Source: an uncultured Paracoccaceae bacterium
GTDB taxonomy: Bacteria > Pseudomonadota > Alphaproteobacteria > Rhodobacterales > Rhodobacteraceae
DNA length: 64,000 nt
Direction: 5' to 3'
NCBI GenBank assembly: GCA_947500005.1
Contig: CANMQJ010000004.1
Span: 67,399 to 131,398, forward strand
The notes under the pieces were generated by a model. It did not search any database, was not told where the DNA came from, and saw only the letters and a program-made list of their open reading frames with translations. Numbering within the stretch: the stretch's first letter is position 1; the number at the start of each line of letters is the position of its first letter. Positions 35,620-46,195 of the stretch are shown here, piece after piece. A program made the translations under genes and the position numbers.

Positions 35620-36063
35620 ATGAAAAAGCTGACGATTTCCGCAATCGCCCTGACCATGGCAGCCGCGCCGGTCTTTGCCGACACGCATTCGACCGCCGAC
35701 AACATGGCAGACATGGATTATGCCGAGCTGATCCGGACCCGCGATATTACCGGCGGGCAGGTCTACACGACCAACGAGGCCCATGACGAAGGCGAATGGG
35801 ATTCGATGGCTTATGACGGGGTCGGCGACAACTGGAACCAGATCGGTGAAATCGAAGACATCGTGCTGGACAAGAGCGGCAAGATGATCGGTATCGTGGC
35901 CGAGGTTGGCGGCTTTCTCGACATCGGCGACAAGCACGTGATGCTGAAGGTCGACGAGACCAAGCTGGTTCCCGTCGATGACCGCAGCTATGCCGTCATC
36001 ACGCGCCTGAACGAAGAAGACCTGGAGGCCCGCGAAGGCGTCGACGAAGGTTGGTGGAACTAA
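35620..36063 (+). CDS. Exported PRC-barrel domain protein
   Basis: Predicted 147 aa. The signal peptide is cleaved after FADT-like VFA near residue 20. The rest is one PRC-barrel (NWNQIGEIEDIVLDKSGKMIGIVAEVGGFLDIGDKHVML), a small beta-barrel common in stress-induced proteins of alphaproteobacteria. Mature protein is highly acidic. AAAGGATACC precedes the ATG, and an exact EcfG-type promoter sits just upstream, so induction under general stress is likely. The molecular role is unknown. Confidence 0.88.
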   Translation: MKKLTISAIALTMAAAPVFADTHSTADNMADMDYAELIRTRDITGGQVYTTNEAHDEGEWDSMAYDGVGDNWNQIGEIEDIVLDKSGKMIGIVAEVGGFLDIGDKHVMLKVDETKLVPVDDRSYAVITRLNEEDLEAREGVDEGWWN

Positions 36064-36088
36064 GAGGGCCCTCCCCTCTCGCACAGGA

Positions 36089-36114
36089 AGCGCCCCCATC
36101 GCGGGGCGCTTTTT
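36089..36114 (+). terminator. Rho-independent terminator after the PRC-barrel gene
   Basis: AGCGCCCC pairs with GGGGCGCT around a 6-nt loop, followed by TTTT. Confidence 0.9.
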
Positions 36115-36222
36115 GCGTCACGACGTAGGGTTCGACACGCGGGCCACAGCATTATGTCGCCCAACCGCACAAGGAACCCGCCCTTCGACGACCGCGTCGG
36201 GCCGAAAGCGGGAGGCCGAACC

Positions 36223-37404
36223 ATGACTTCCTTTCACAGCCTGTCCGCAGCCGGTTTCGCGGCGACCGCGATCAGCTACGGCCCCGCGCGCATGGGGTTC
36301 GGCCTGTTCGTTCCGGAATTCAAGGACAGCTTCTCGATGTCCTCCTCCGCCGTGGGGCTGGTATCGAGTCTCGGCTTCGCGGGTTTCTTCCTTGGCCTTC
36401 TGGTTTCGCAATGGCTCCTCAACCGGAAGGGACCGAAAGTTCCGGTCCTGTCGGGATTGTGGGCCGCCACGACAGGTCTCGGGATCGTGGCCCTCGCCCC
36501 GAACATGTGGATCCTCGCCCTCGGGGTCTTTCTGGCCGCGTCGAGCGCGGGATTCGCATGGACACCGTTCAATGACGCGGTGCATCGCAATATCCGGGAC
36601 GTGGACAGGCCCACCGCGCTCTCCGAGATCAGCACGGGAACCAGCGTGGGGATCACCCTGGCCGGTCTCGTGGCCCTTGCAATGGTTTACCTCGGATTCG
36701 ACTGGCGGGCCTGCTGGGCCGTTTTCGCCGGCGCGAGCGCCCTGGCACTGGCGGGAAACTGGCTTGCGCTGCGCCGGGTGGAAAAGGCCGAGGACGATCC
36801 ACCCGAGCAGGGCTGGCGCGACCTTCTCGATCCTGCGGCGGCTCCGCTTGCCGGGATCGCCTTTGTCTATGGCATTACCTCGGCCATCTACATCTCTTTC
36901 GTCCCCGACCGCTTCGGCCAGGAGGGCGTGCCCGGCATGCCCGATCGCGCGACCCCGGCCCTGGTGTTCATCCTGTTCGGGATTTTCGGTCTTGCCGGTC
37001 TTCTGACGGACCGGCTGCGGAACGGGATCGGGCTGACATGGCTGCTTCGCCTGCTCCTGATGGCCGCGGGTGGGTCGCTGGCCCTTGCCGCCCTGCTGCC
37101 CGGGCATTGGCTCGGGCTGGTGCCTTCCGCTGCCTTGCAGGGCATGAACGTCATGATGACGAGTGCCGTGCTTGCGTTCTCGTCCGAGCGGCTTTTCCCC
37201 TCCTTCCCCTCGCTGGGCTTCACCGCCATCCTCCTGGCCACCGCGGCCGGAAGCGTGATCGGCCCGGCGCTCGCGGGTCTGGCATCGGACGGGATCGGGC
37301 CTGCGGCGATGTTCTACGGCGCGGCCGCCCTGCCGGTTGCCGCCGCCCTGGTCCTCCGGGCGCGTTTCGTGATCGATCGGCCCGCCGAGTTGCGGGAGGC
37401 CTAG
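36223..37404 (+). CDS. MFS transporter (YbfB/YjiJ-like)
   Basis: Predicted 393 aa with twelve hydrophobic segments. The N-terminus SYGPARMGFGLFVPEFKDSF and the loop RKGPKVPVL fit the YbfB/YjiJ-like branch of the major facilitator superfamily. GGAGG lies 7 nt before the ATG; an in-frame upstream ATG (36154) is rejected because it adds a polar extension. The substrate is unknown. It is isolated: a terminator lies upstream and the next gene is convergent. Confidence 0.88.
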   Translation: MTSFHSLSAAGFAATAISYGPARMGFGLFVPEFKDSFSMSSSAVGLVSSLGFAGFFLGLLVSQWLLNRKGPKVPVLSGLWAATTGLGIVALAPNMWILALGVFLAASSAGFAWTPFNDAVHRNIRDVDRPTALSEISTGTSVGITLAGLVALAMVYLGFDWRACWAVFAGASALALAGNWLALRRVEKAEDDPPEQGWRDLLDPAAAPLAGIAFVYGITSAIYISFVPDRFGQEGVPGMPDRATPALVFILFGIFGLAGLLTDRLRNGIGLTWLLRLLLMAAGGSLALAALLPGHWLGLVPSAALQGMNVMMTSAVLAFSSERLFPSFPSLGFTAILLATAAGSVIGPALAGLASDGIGPAAMFYGAAALPVAAALVLRARFVIDRPAELREA

Positions 37405-37444
37405 ACGACGGCGAAACCGACACCCCTGGCGCGTGGGGCCGTGC

Positions 37445-39277
<1,833 letters not shown>

Positions 39278-39510
39278 GGGCGCGCTCTCCTGTGACCGCT
39301 GGCAAAGATGATGAGTACCGAACGCTAGGGTGCACGAGAGGGCAAAGTCAAACGCAATGAAGGGTTTTCCCCACGCCAAGACTTGCAATTTTCGCGCGTT
39401 CTGTTTCGATACCCCTCGTATCCGGGTGATGGGGACCACTGGATGTCACGGGACGCCGCGGCGTTGTCGTGATGAATCAGGGACTTGATCGATCCGGCGC
39501 ATACAGCACG

Positions 39511-39550
39511 CCACGGCTAACGTGGTGATAATCGAGACACCATACGTGTC
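39511..39550. promoter_or_regulatory. Two small inverted repeats before the binding-protein gene
   Basis: CCACG-gctaa-CGTGG (39511-39525) and GACAC-catac-GTGTC (39536-39550), both 5-bp arms with 5-bp spacers, 25 bp apart and ending 16 bp before the ATG. They may be regulator sites in this 289-bp divergent gap; no matching regulator is next to them. Confidence 0.3.
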
Positions 39551-39566
39551 CAGCAAGGAGTGTAAT

Positions 39567-41270
39567 ATGAAGATCAAAGCCCTATTGCTAGGAGCCGTTG
39601 CCGGTGCGGCCTTTGCGCCGATGGCCATGGCCGAGCGCGGGTCGGACGGAAATGTCGGCATCATCTACTGGCAGGCGCCCTCGATCCTGAACCCGTTCCT
39701 GTCGGGCGGCACCAAGGATGTCGAATCCTCCTCGATGATCATCGAGCCGCTCGCCCGCTACAACGAAGAGGGCAAGATCGTGCCCTGGCTGGTGGAGTCG
39801 GTTCCCACCGTCGAGAATGGCGGCGTCAGCGAGGATCTGACACAGATCACCTGGAAAATCACCCCCGGCATCACCTGGTCCGACGGCACGCCCTTCACCT
39901 CGAAGGACGTCAAGTTCACCTATGACTATTGCACCCATCCCGAGGGCGGCTGCGCGCAGCTGACCAAGTTCGATGGCGTGGAAAGCGTCGAGACACCCGA
40001 CGACCTGACCGTGGTCGTGAATTTCGAGAAACCGACCCCGTTCCCCTATGGCCCGTTCGTGGGCGGTGAAAGCCCCATCATCCAGGCCGCGCAATTCGCC
40101 GACTGCATGGGCGCAAAGGCGCCGGAATGCACCGAGGCGAACTTCAACCCGATCGGCACCGGCCCCTTCGTGGTCACCGAGTTCCGGCCCAATGACGTCA
40201 TCACGATGGAGGCCAACCCGAACTATCGCGATCCGAACAAGCCCGCCTTCGCGACCGTGACCTTCAAGGGCGGCGGCGATGCGACGGCTGCGGGCCGCGC
40301 GGTGATGGAAACGGGCGAGTTCGACTATGCCTGGAACCTCCAGCTGGCCCCCGACGTGATCGCCCAGATGGAAGAGGGCGGCAAGGGCGTCGCCGTGGCA
40401 GGCTTCGGCCCTCTGGTCGAGCGCCTGATGCTGAACAACACCAACCCCGACCCGGCGCTTGGCCCCGACGAGCGCTCGGTGATCCGCCCGCATCCGTTCC
40501 TGAGCGATCCGGCCGTCTACAAGGCGATGTCGATGGCCATCGACCGTCCGCTGCTGGTCGAGATCGGCTATGGCAAGGCCGGCAAGGTGACCTGCAACTG
40601 GGTGCCCGCGCCGGAAATCTACGCCGCCGACATCGAAGGCTGCGACACTCAGGACATCGCCGGCGCCAACGCGCTTCTCGATGAGGCCGGAATCGTCGAC
40701 ACCGACGGCGACGGCATCCGCGAGAAGGACGGTGTGCCGCTCAAGATCCTCTACCAGACCTCGACCAACGCGGTCCGGCAGGACTTCCAGGCGCTGATCA
40801 AGCAGTGGTGGAGCGAGATCGGCATCGAAAGCGAGCTGCGCAACGTCAACGCATCCGTCTTCTTCGGCGGCGATCCGGGCAGCCCGGACACGTTCCAGAA
40901 GTTCTATGCCGATGTCGAGATGTACGCCAACACCTTCAACGGCACCGACCCGCAGAGCTATTTCGGCAACGGTCTGTGCGACAAGGCTCCGCGTCCGGCA
41001 ACCCAGTGGCAGGGCGAGAACATCTCGCGCTTCTGCTCGGAAGAGTATGACGCGCTGCACGAAGAACTGACCAAGACCGCCGACTCGGCCAAGCGCGCCG
41101 AGATCGGCCAGCAGCTCAACCGCATGGTATACGAGCAGGGCGGGATGATCCCGCTGGTCCATCGCGGCCGCCTCTCCGCCCATTCCACCACGCTGGGCGG
41201 CGTGATCCTGAACGTCTGGGACAGCGAATTGTGGAACGTTGCCGACTGGCACCGCAAGGAAGGTTCCTGA
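39567..41270 (+). CDS. Oligopeptide-type ABC transporter, periplasmic binding protein
   Basis: Predicted 567-aa SBP_bac_5 receptor. The signal peptide is cleaved after MAMA near residue 23. Typical landmarks are ITWKITPGITWSDGTPFTSKDVKFTYDY, PIGTGPFVVTEF and YKAMSMAIDRPLLVE. Six Cys in the mature part could make disulfides. AAGGAG lies 6 nt before the ATG. It is followed by a stem-loop and two permease genes, the normal order for peptide/nickel/opine transporters; the ligand is not determined. Confidence 0.94.
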   Translation: MKIKALLLGAVAGAAFAPMAMAERGSDGNVGIIYWQAPSILNPFLSGGTKDVESSSMIIEPLARYNEEGKIVPWLVESVPTVENGGVSEDLTQITWKITPGITWSDGTPFTSKDVKFTYDYCTHPEGGCAQLTKFDGVESVETPDDLTVVVNFEKPTPFPYGPFVGGESPIIQAAQFADCMGAKAPECTEANFNPIGTGPFVVTEFRPNDVITMEANPNYRDPNKPAFATVTFKGGGDATAAGRAVMETGEFDYAWNLQLAPDVIAQMEEGGKGVAVAGFGPLVERLMLNNTNPDPALGPDERSVIRPHPFLSDPAVYKAMSMAIDRPLLVEIGYGKAGKVTCNWVPAPEIYAADIEGCDTQDIAGANALLDEAGIVDTDGDGIREKDGVPLKILYQTSTNAVRQDFQALIKQWWSEIGIESELRNVNASVFFGGDPGSPDTFQKFYADVEMYANTFNGTDPQSYFGNGLCDKAPRPATQWQGENISRFCSEEYDALHEELTKTADSAKRAEIGQQLNRMVYEQGGMIPLVHRGRLSAHSTTLGGVILNVWDSELWNVADWHRKEGS

Positions 41271-41288
41271 CCCTCACGCCTTGAACAA

Positions 41289-41316
41289 CCGCGCCCCGAC
41301 CAGTATCGGGGCGCGG
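41289..41316 (+). other. Intercistronic stem-loop between binding protein and permeases
   Basis: A perfect 11-bp stem (CCGCGCCCCGA with TCGGGGCGCGG, 6-nt loop) without a T-run. Hairpins in this position usually stabilise the upstream mRNA so that binding protein is made in excess over permease. Confidence 0.65.
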
Positions 41317-41369
41317 CCATAGGCGTTTCCGACATGAACGATCAAGACTGCTGAACAAAGGCGCGCTCG

Positions 41370-42377
41370 ATGCTCACCTTCACCATCCGACGTTTGGTCC
41401 TGGCGGTTCCCACGCTTTTGTTCATCAGTTTGGTGATTTTCCTCCTGCTTGAACTCGCGCCAGGAGATCCCATGGCGCAGGTCCCCCTGACCGTCCCCGC
41501 AGAGGTCAAGGAACAGATGCGCCTGGCACTTGGCCTGGGCGAGCCGATGCATATCCGGTTCTGGAAATGGATCGTGCAATTCTTCTGGATCGAGCCGCAG
41601 GTGCTGATCGACCATTACCTGGGCACCTCCTTCAGCCAGGGCGATCTGCGCGTCATCTCGTGGCAGACCCGCTCGCCCGTCATGGACATCGTGGTGCAAC
41701 GGATGCCGCAGACGCTGTGGGTGGTGGGTACCGCCTATGTCGTGGCGATCATCATCGCGCTGCCCATCGGCATCTACTCGGCCTACCGGCAATATTCCTG
41801 GTTCGACCAGATGGGCACCTTCGTGTCCATGGTGGGTTTCTCGGTTCCGCCCTTCTTCTCGGGCGTGCTGGTGATCGTGATCTTCTCGGTCCAGCTGGGC
41901 TGGTTCCCCTCGATCTACGACACCACGCTCAAGGTGACCGACTGGGAGAGCTTCATGAAACAGCTCAACCAGATGATCATGCCGGTGATGGTTCTGGCGC
42001 TTCAGATCACCGCGCAGCTGTCGCGCTTCATGCGCGCCTCGATGCTCGACAACCTCAACCAGGACTACGTCCGGACCGCCCGCGCCAAGGGGCTGAGCGA
42101 ATATGTCGTCGTGATGGTGCACGTGCTGCGGAACTCGATGATCCCGGTCATCACCGTCATCGCTCTGGGCATCCCGGCCATCTTCGGCGGTGCCATCATC
42201 ACCGAGCAGGTGTTCAAGGTGAACGGGATCGGCCAGTTGCTGATCACCGCGATCCAGGCCAACGACCTGCCGATGGTGCAGACGCTGACCTTCATCTTCG
42301 CCGTGCTGATCGTGCTCTTCAACCTGATCGCCGACGTGCTCTATGGCATTCTGGACCCGAGGATCCGTTATGACTGA
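41370..42377 (+). CDS. Oligopeptide-type ABC transporter permease (DppB-like)
   Basis: Predicted 335 aa with six membrane helices. The N-terminus MLTFTIRRLVLAVPTLLFISLVIFLL is typical of DppB/OppB, as is the periplasmic loop after it. The EAA coupling motif is YVRTARAKGLSEYVV. It starts 100 bp after the binding-protein stop, and its last 8 bp overlap the next permease. Confidence 0.94.
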   Translation: MLTFTIRRLVLAVPTLLFISLVIFLLLELAPGDPMAQVPLTVPAEVKEQMRLALGLGEPMHIRFWKWIVQFFWIEPQVLIDHYLGTSFSQGDLRVISWQTRSPVMDIVVQRMPQTLWVVGTAYVVAIIIALPIGIYSAYRQYSWFDQMGTFVSMVGFSVPPFFSGVLVIVIFSVQLGWFPSIYDTTLKVTDWESFMKQLNQMIMPVMVLALQITAQLSRFMRASMLDNLNQDYVRTARAKGLSEYVVVMVHVLRNSMIPVITVIALGIPAIFGGAIITEQVFKVNGIGQLLITAIQANDLPMVQTLTFIFAVLIVLFNLIADVLYGILDPRIRYD

Positions 42378-43395
42378 CAAGGATCGTTTCGTGCCCGACG
42401 AGGGGCTCGCCCCCGCCTCGACCGCCGTGCCGGCCGCCGCCGGCCCGATGGAGGAATTCACCAAGCCGCCGCGCAGCCAGTGGCGCGAGGTCTGGGACCA
42501 GTTCAAGACCCATCGCGGCGCGCTGTTCGGCGCCTTTGTCTTCCTCTTCACCATCGCGACGGTGTTCCTCGGCCCGCTGGTCTGGCGGGTCGACCCGCAA
42601 TTCCTGCCGCAGGGGCGGGACTTCATCAACCTGCGCGACATGCGCCCGATCTGGATGGGCCTGTTCGACAGCGGCGCCAAGGTCAGCTGGGCGCATCCCC
42701 TGGGCACCGACAACCTGGGACGCGACACGCTGGCCCGGCTGATGATGGGCGGTCGCGTCTCGATCGCCGTGGGCCTGACCGCGATGCTGCTGGCGCTGCT
42801 TCTGGGGACGCTGGTGGGCGTGATGTCGGGCTTCATCAAGAAGCTCGACGGTCCGCTGATGCGTCTGACGGACCTGTTCCTGGCCCTGCCCCTGCTGCCG
42901 CTGATCCTGGTTGCCTCGCTGCTGTTCCGCGAGGCGCTCTCGGCCAGTTTCGGGCCCGAGGGCGGCATCTTCATCCTGATCGTTGTGCTGATCGGGGTCA
43001 CCTCGTGGATGCCCACCGCGCGGATCGTGCGCGGCGACGTGCTCGCCATCAAGGAGCGGGAATTCGTTCTCGCCGCCCGATCCATCGGGACCACCAACAC
43101 CAAGCTGATCACCCGCCACATCCTGCCCAACGTGATGAGCCCGATCATGGTCTCGGCCACGCTGGGCATCGCCACGGCCATCATCACCGAAAGCGCGCTG
43201 TCCTTCCTGGGCTTCGGCTTCCCGCCCGATTTCCCGACCTGGGGCCGGCTGCTCAACGACGGCGTGGACCGCGTTGCGAGCTATCCCGAACGCTCGATCC
43301 TGCCGGGCGTCATGATCTCGCTCACCGTGCTCAGCGTGAACTACCTTGGCGACGGTCTGCGCGACGCGCTGGATCCGCGCATCCGCGGGCGCTGA
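42370..43395 (+). CDS. Oligopeptide-type ABC transporter permease (DppC-like)
   Basis: Predicted 341 aa with six helices. A polar N-terminal extension precedes the conserved WDQFKTHRGALFGAFVFL. HPLGTDNLGRDTLARLMMGGRVS and the EAA motif REFVLAARSIGTTNTKL are typical of DppC/OppC. The ATG lies inside the end of the DppB-like gene, so the pair is coupled. It completes the transporter with the fused ATPase and binding protein. Confidence 0.94.
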   Translation: MTDKDRFVPDEGLAPASTAVPAAAGPMEEFTKPPRSQWREVWDQFKTHRGALFGAFVFLFTIATVFLGPLVWRVDPQFLPQGRDFINLRDMRPIWMGLFDSGAKVSWAHPLGTDNLGRDTLARLMMGGRVSIAVGLTAMLLALLLGTLVGVMSGFIKKLDGPLMRLTDLFLALPLLPLILVASLLFREALSASFGPEGGIFILIVVLIGVTSWMPTARIVRGDVLAIKEREFVLAARSIGTTNTKLITRHILPNVMSPIMVSATLGIATAIITESALSFLGFGFPPDFPTWGRLLNDGVDRVASYPERSILPGVMISLTVLSVNYLGDGLRDALDPRIRGR

Positions 43396-43418
43396 CGGGC
43401 AAATAAAAACAGACTGAC

Positions 43419-43453
43419 CGGCCGTCGCCTCCCGCGGCGGCCGTTCGTCTTTT
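43419..43453 (+). terminator. Probable terminator of the peptide transporter operon
   Basis: A 10-bp GC stem (43419-43428 with 43434-43443, one G-T pair), followed by TTCGTCTTTT. Confidence 0.65.
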
Positions 43454-43607
43454 CTGCACCGCGGCGAGAGGAACCCCCGTACCGGGATGCGTCACCATTC
43501 CGGGAAATCGTTCCGAAAACCAACGCTGCGCGACGCAGGCCGTCGCTTGATTAATGTCCGCACCTGGCGCATCTGGGAAAAAATTCCGCATCAGTCGAGG
43601 ACACGCC

Positions 43608-44678
43608 ATGTTCGAGCAATTCGGGTTCGAAGAAACCACCGCCCGCGCCGCCAGCCTGTATTTCGCGCTGGGTCTGGGCGTGCTGTTCGGCGCGCTGGCA
43701 CAGCTTACGCGCTTCTGTTTCCGTCGCGCCGTCGTGGGCGAGGATCGCCGACAGGCCGCCGGAGTCTGGGCGACCGCGCTGATCGTGGCCGTGCTGGGCA
43801 CGCAGGCGGTTGTCGCCATGGATCTCGTCTCGTTCGACGGGCATCGCCTGCTGACCCCCGACCTGCCCTGGCTGGCCATTCTGACCGGCGGGCTGCTCTT
43901 CGGGGCGGGCATGGTGCTGACACGCGGCTGCATCTCGCGCCTTGCGGTGCTGGGCGGGGGCGGCAACCTGCGCGGGCTGATGGTCCTGCTGGTCTTTGCC
44001 GTGACGGCCCATGCCACGCTCAAGGGCGTTCTCGCGCCCGTCCGCACCGGGCTGGGCCAGGTGACGGTGGGCCTTGGTGATGCGGCCTCGATGGCGGCGC
44101 TTCCGGGCGGCGCATGGGCGGGCGCGGCAGGCTTGGCGCTGATCGCACTGGCCTTTGTCTGGCGCTCGGGCAACCGGCCCGCCATGCTGCTGGGCGCGGC
44201 GGCCATCGGCCTGCTGGTGCCGCTGGGCTGGGTCGGCACGGGATATGTCCTGCTCGACGAGTTCGACCCAATTGCGATGGAAAGCCTTTCCTTCACCGCG
44301 CCAGCCGCCGACACGCTGTTCTGGGGCATCGCCTCCTCGGCGGTGGCACCGGGCTTTGGCGTGGGTCTCGTGGGCGGCACCATCCTCGGCGCGCTGATCG
44401 CTGCACTCTTCGCGGGCAGCTTCCGCTGGCAGAGCTTCGAGAGCCCCACCCAGACCGGCCGCTATGTCGCGGGTGGCGTGCTGATGGGCCTCGGCGGCGT
44501 TCTGGCCGGCGGCTGCACCCTTGGTGCGGGGCTGAGCGGTCTGCCCACGCTCAGCGTCGCGGCCCTGCTGGCCCTTGGCGCGATGGCAGCGGGTGCCAGG
44601 CTCACCGATGCGGCCCTTCGATCCGCCGCCGGACGCGCCGGACGGCCCACCACACGCCAAGTACAACCGGCAGAGTGA
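43608..44678 (+). CDS. YeeE/YedE-family membrane transporter
   Basis: Predicted 356 aa, two repeats of about five helices. The three Cys-centred motifs of the family are present: LTRFCFRRAV, LTRGCISRLAVLGGGGNLRG and AGGCTLGAGLSGLPTLS. In studied relatives such as TsuA these cysteines relay thiosulfate across the membrane, so uptake of a sulfur compound is likely. No TusA-like partner gene is adjacent. Its last 77 bp overlap the convergent DUF3422 gene. Confidence 0.88.
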   Translation: MFEQFGFEETTARAASLYFALGLGVLFGALAQLTRFCFRRAVVGEDRRQAAGVWATALIVAVLGTQAVVAMDLVSFDGHRLLTPDLPWLAILTGGLLFGAGMVLTRGCISRLAVLGGGGNLRGLMVLLVFAVTAHATLKGVLAPVRTGLGQVTVGLGDAASMAALPGGAWAGAAGLALIALAFVWRSGNRPAMLLGAAAIGLLVPLGWVGTGYVLLDEFDPIAMESLSFTAPAADTLFWGIASSAVAPGFGVGLVGGTILGALIAALFAGSFRWQSFESPTQTGRYVAGGVLMGLGGVLAGGCTLGAGLSGLPTLSVAALLALGAMAAGARLTDAALRSAAGRAGRPTTRQVQPAE

Positions 44679-45891
44679 CAACGGCGGTCAGCATCCCCTT
44701 GCTGACCCCGAACCCGGTCAGGGGATAGAGCAGATAGGCGGCGAGCGAGACGGCGTAATAGCTGATCGCCACCACCGACAGCCCCTCGACCGTGTGTTGC
44801 AGCCTCAGCGCGAGGTCGGCGCGCCGGTCCATGCTCTCCAGCAGCGCCTGGTTCTGGGCGCTGCGTTCCACATCGACCCGCGTGCGCAGCAGGTCGCCGG
44901 CCCGGATCGCCCGGTCCGACAGGGCCTGCAGGCGCCGCTCGGTCGCCTTGACCGTGCGCATCGCGGGTTCGTAGCGGCGCATCATGAAATCGGCAAAGCT
45001 CTGGCGACCCTCGAAGCGCTCCTCGCGCAGCGCCTCGATCCGCTGGTTCACGATGGCCTCGTAGGCCCTCGTCGCGCCGAAGCGGAAGGAGGCGCGCGCC
45101 GACAGCGTCTCCAACTCGGTCGAGGTCGCCAGCAGGTCGGGCAGCAGCGTTTCGGCCCGGCTGTCGCCCGCGATCATCTGGTTCATCAGCCCGGTCAGGC
45201 GCTTGTCCAGCTGGCCGATCTGCGAGGCCAGTTCCCGCACGCGGGCAAAGCCCAGCATCGACATCGCCTTGTAGGTCTCGATCTCGCAGAGGCGCTGGAT
45301 CACCCGACCGATGCGCCGCTGGCCGGTGCCGGGCGAGACGAACATGGCAAAGCGCATATGGCCCGCCGGGTCGATCCGGAAATCGCCCGCCGCCACGATG
45401 GCATCGTCCAGAACATGCGCGATCGCCAGGCTTTCGGGCACGAACCACTCCTCGATCGCTGTCTTGATCTCCTCCTGCGGCGGGCGCGGGACGACCCGCA
45501 CCATGGCCGAGGTGATACGCTGACCCGGCATCGTCGCCAGCCAGTCCTCGGGGAAGACATCGAAATCCGCCGGGTCGAAGGCCCGTCCGCTCACCCCGGT
45601 CGAAAAGGCGGTATAGGTCACGAACTCGGTATGGCTCTCCCATTTCAGCAGGTGCCGCCCGACCTGGCCCGAGTAATGCGTGGCGTCCGGCGAGGGATGC
45701 GTCACGCCATGCCGGTCAAGCAGGCTCAGCAGATGCGCCCGGTCGGCCCCCCGGTCGCGCGCCGCGGCCTCGTCCGTCTGTTTCACGGCAAGGTAGACAA
45801 CCGTGCAGGGCGCCTCGGTCACGGGAAAGGGGCGCGCGTGCAGCTCGTTGGCCAGCTGGTAGCGCAGCGGGTGGTCCTGAATCGCGGGCAT
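44602..45891 (-). CDS. DUF3422 membrane-anchored protein
   Basis: Predicted 429 aa. It begins with the family's DHPLRYQLANELHARPFP, followed by a mixed domain, a long helical region (about 210-370) rich in Arg/Glu that may coil, and two C-terminal membrane helices separated by TGFGVSKGM. Function of the family is unknown. AGGAGG lies 4 nt before the ATG. Its 3' end overlaps the YeeE gene by 77 bp, a long coding overlap in opposite directions. Confidence 0.88.
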   Translation of the reverse strand: MPAIQDHPLRYQLANELHARPFPVTEAPCTVVYLAVKQTDEAAARDRGADRAHLLSLLDRHGVTHPSPDATHYSGQVGRHLLKWESHTEFVTYTAFSTGVSGRAFDPADFDVFPEDWLATMPGQRITSAMVRVVPRPPQEEIKTAIEEWFVPESLAIAHVLDDAIVAAGDFRIDPAGHMRFAMFVSPGTGQRRIGRVIQRLCEIETYKAMSMLGFARVRELASQIGQLDKRLTGLMNQMIAGDSRAETLLPDLLATSTELETLSARASFRFGATRAYEAIVNQRIEALREERFEGRQSFADFMMRRYEPAMRTVKATERRLQALSDRAIRAGDLLRTRVDVERSAQNQALLESMDRRADLALRLQHTVEGLSVVAISYYAVSLAAYLLYPLTGFGVSKGMLTAVVTLPVVLGVWWAVRRVRRRIEGPHR

Positions 45892-45970
45892 GGGGCCTCC
45901 TGTCGGGTTGAGGCAGTATACAAATCCCGCAGCCGTCCACAATATCTTTTTATTTCAATTACTTAACGGA

Positions 45971-45982
45971 ATACCGCGGTAT
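45971..45982. promoter_or_regulatory. Perfect palindrome ATACCGCGGTAT
   Basis: Twelve-base perfect palindrome in the AT-rich part of the divergent DUF3422/minC gap; a plausible dimeric regulator site. No protein is assigned. Confidence 0.4.
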
Positions 45983-46180
45983 ACGGCGCCTGCCCTGCCT
46001 GGCCCCGACGCCCACCCCACCGGGGCAGAGTCAATATACCCGATCACGCGCGGCACGGGCATAGGCGGATTACCCCCGCTTTCGCCGCCGCCAAGCGCGG
46101 AAAACAGCCCAAGGTTGTCGACCGGCATGTCGGGCATGGGCGACCGCCCGGGATGAAGATAAAGGGCAAGAAAAAAACAA

Positions 46181-46195
46181 GCGTTCCCGGAACGC
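46181..46195. promoter_or_regulatory. Palindrome abutting the upstream minC start
   Basis: GCGTTCC-C-GGAACGC: perfect 7-bp arms with a single-base spacer ending exactly at the ATG at 46196. The tiny spacer favours a DNA site over an RNA hairpin. It leaves no room for a Shine-Dalgarno at that ATG. Confidence 0.45.

Larger units (their letters stand above)
45892..46195. other. Intergenic region between DUF3422 gene and minC
   Basis: 304 bp without a convincing gene, relatively AT-rich near 45930-45975. It holds GTATAC at 45916, a perfect 12-bp palindrome ATACCGCGGTAT at 45971-45982, and a second palindrome abutting the minC start (46181-46195). The divergent promoters for DUF3422 and the min operon must lie here, but no clear -35/-10 pair was found. 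Confidence 0.6.

Noticed and set aside
36173-36198. GGAAC-N17-CGTC before the MFS gene as a stress promoter
   Set aside because: The -10 has a mismatch, it lies only 24 bp from the ATG, and there is no functional link; chance is as likely.
41274-43256. Minus-strand open frame of about 660 codons
   Set aside because: It is antisense to both permease genes, which are certain.
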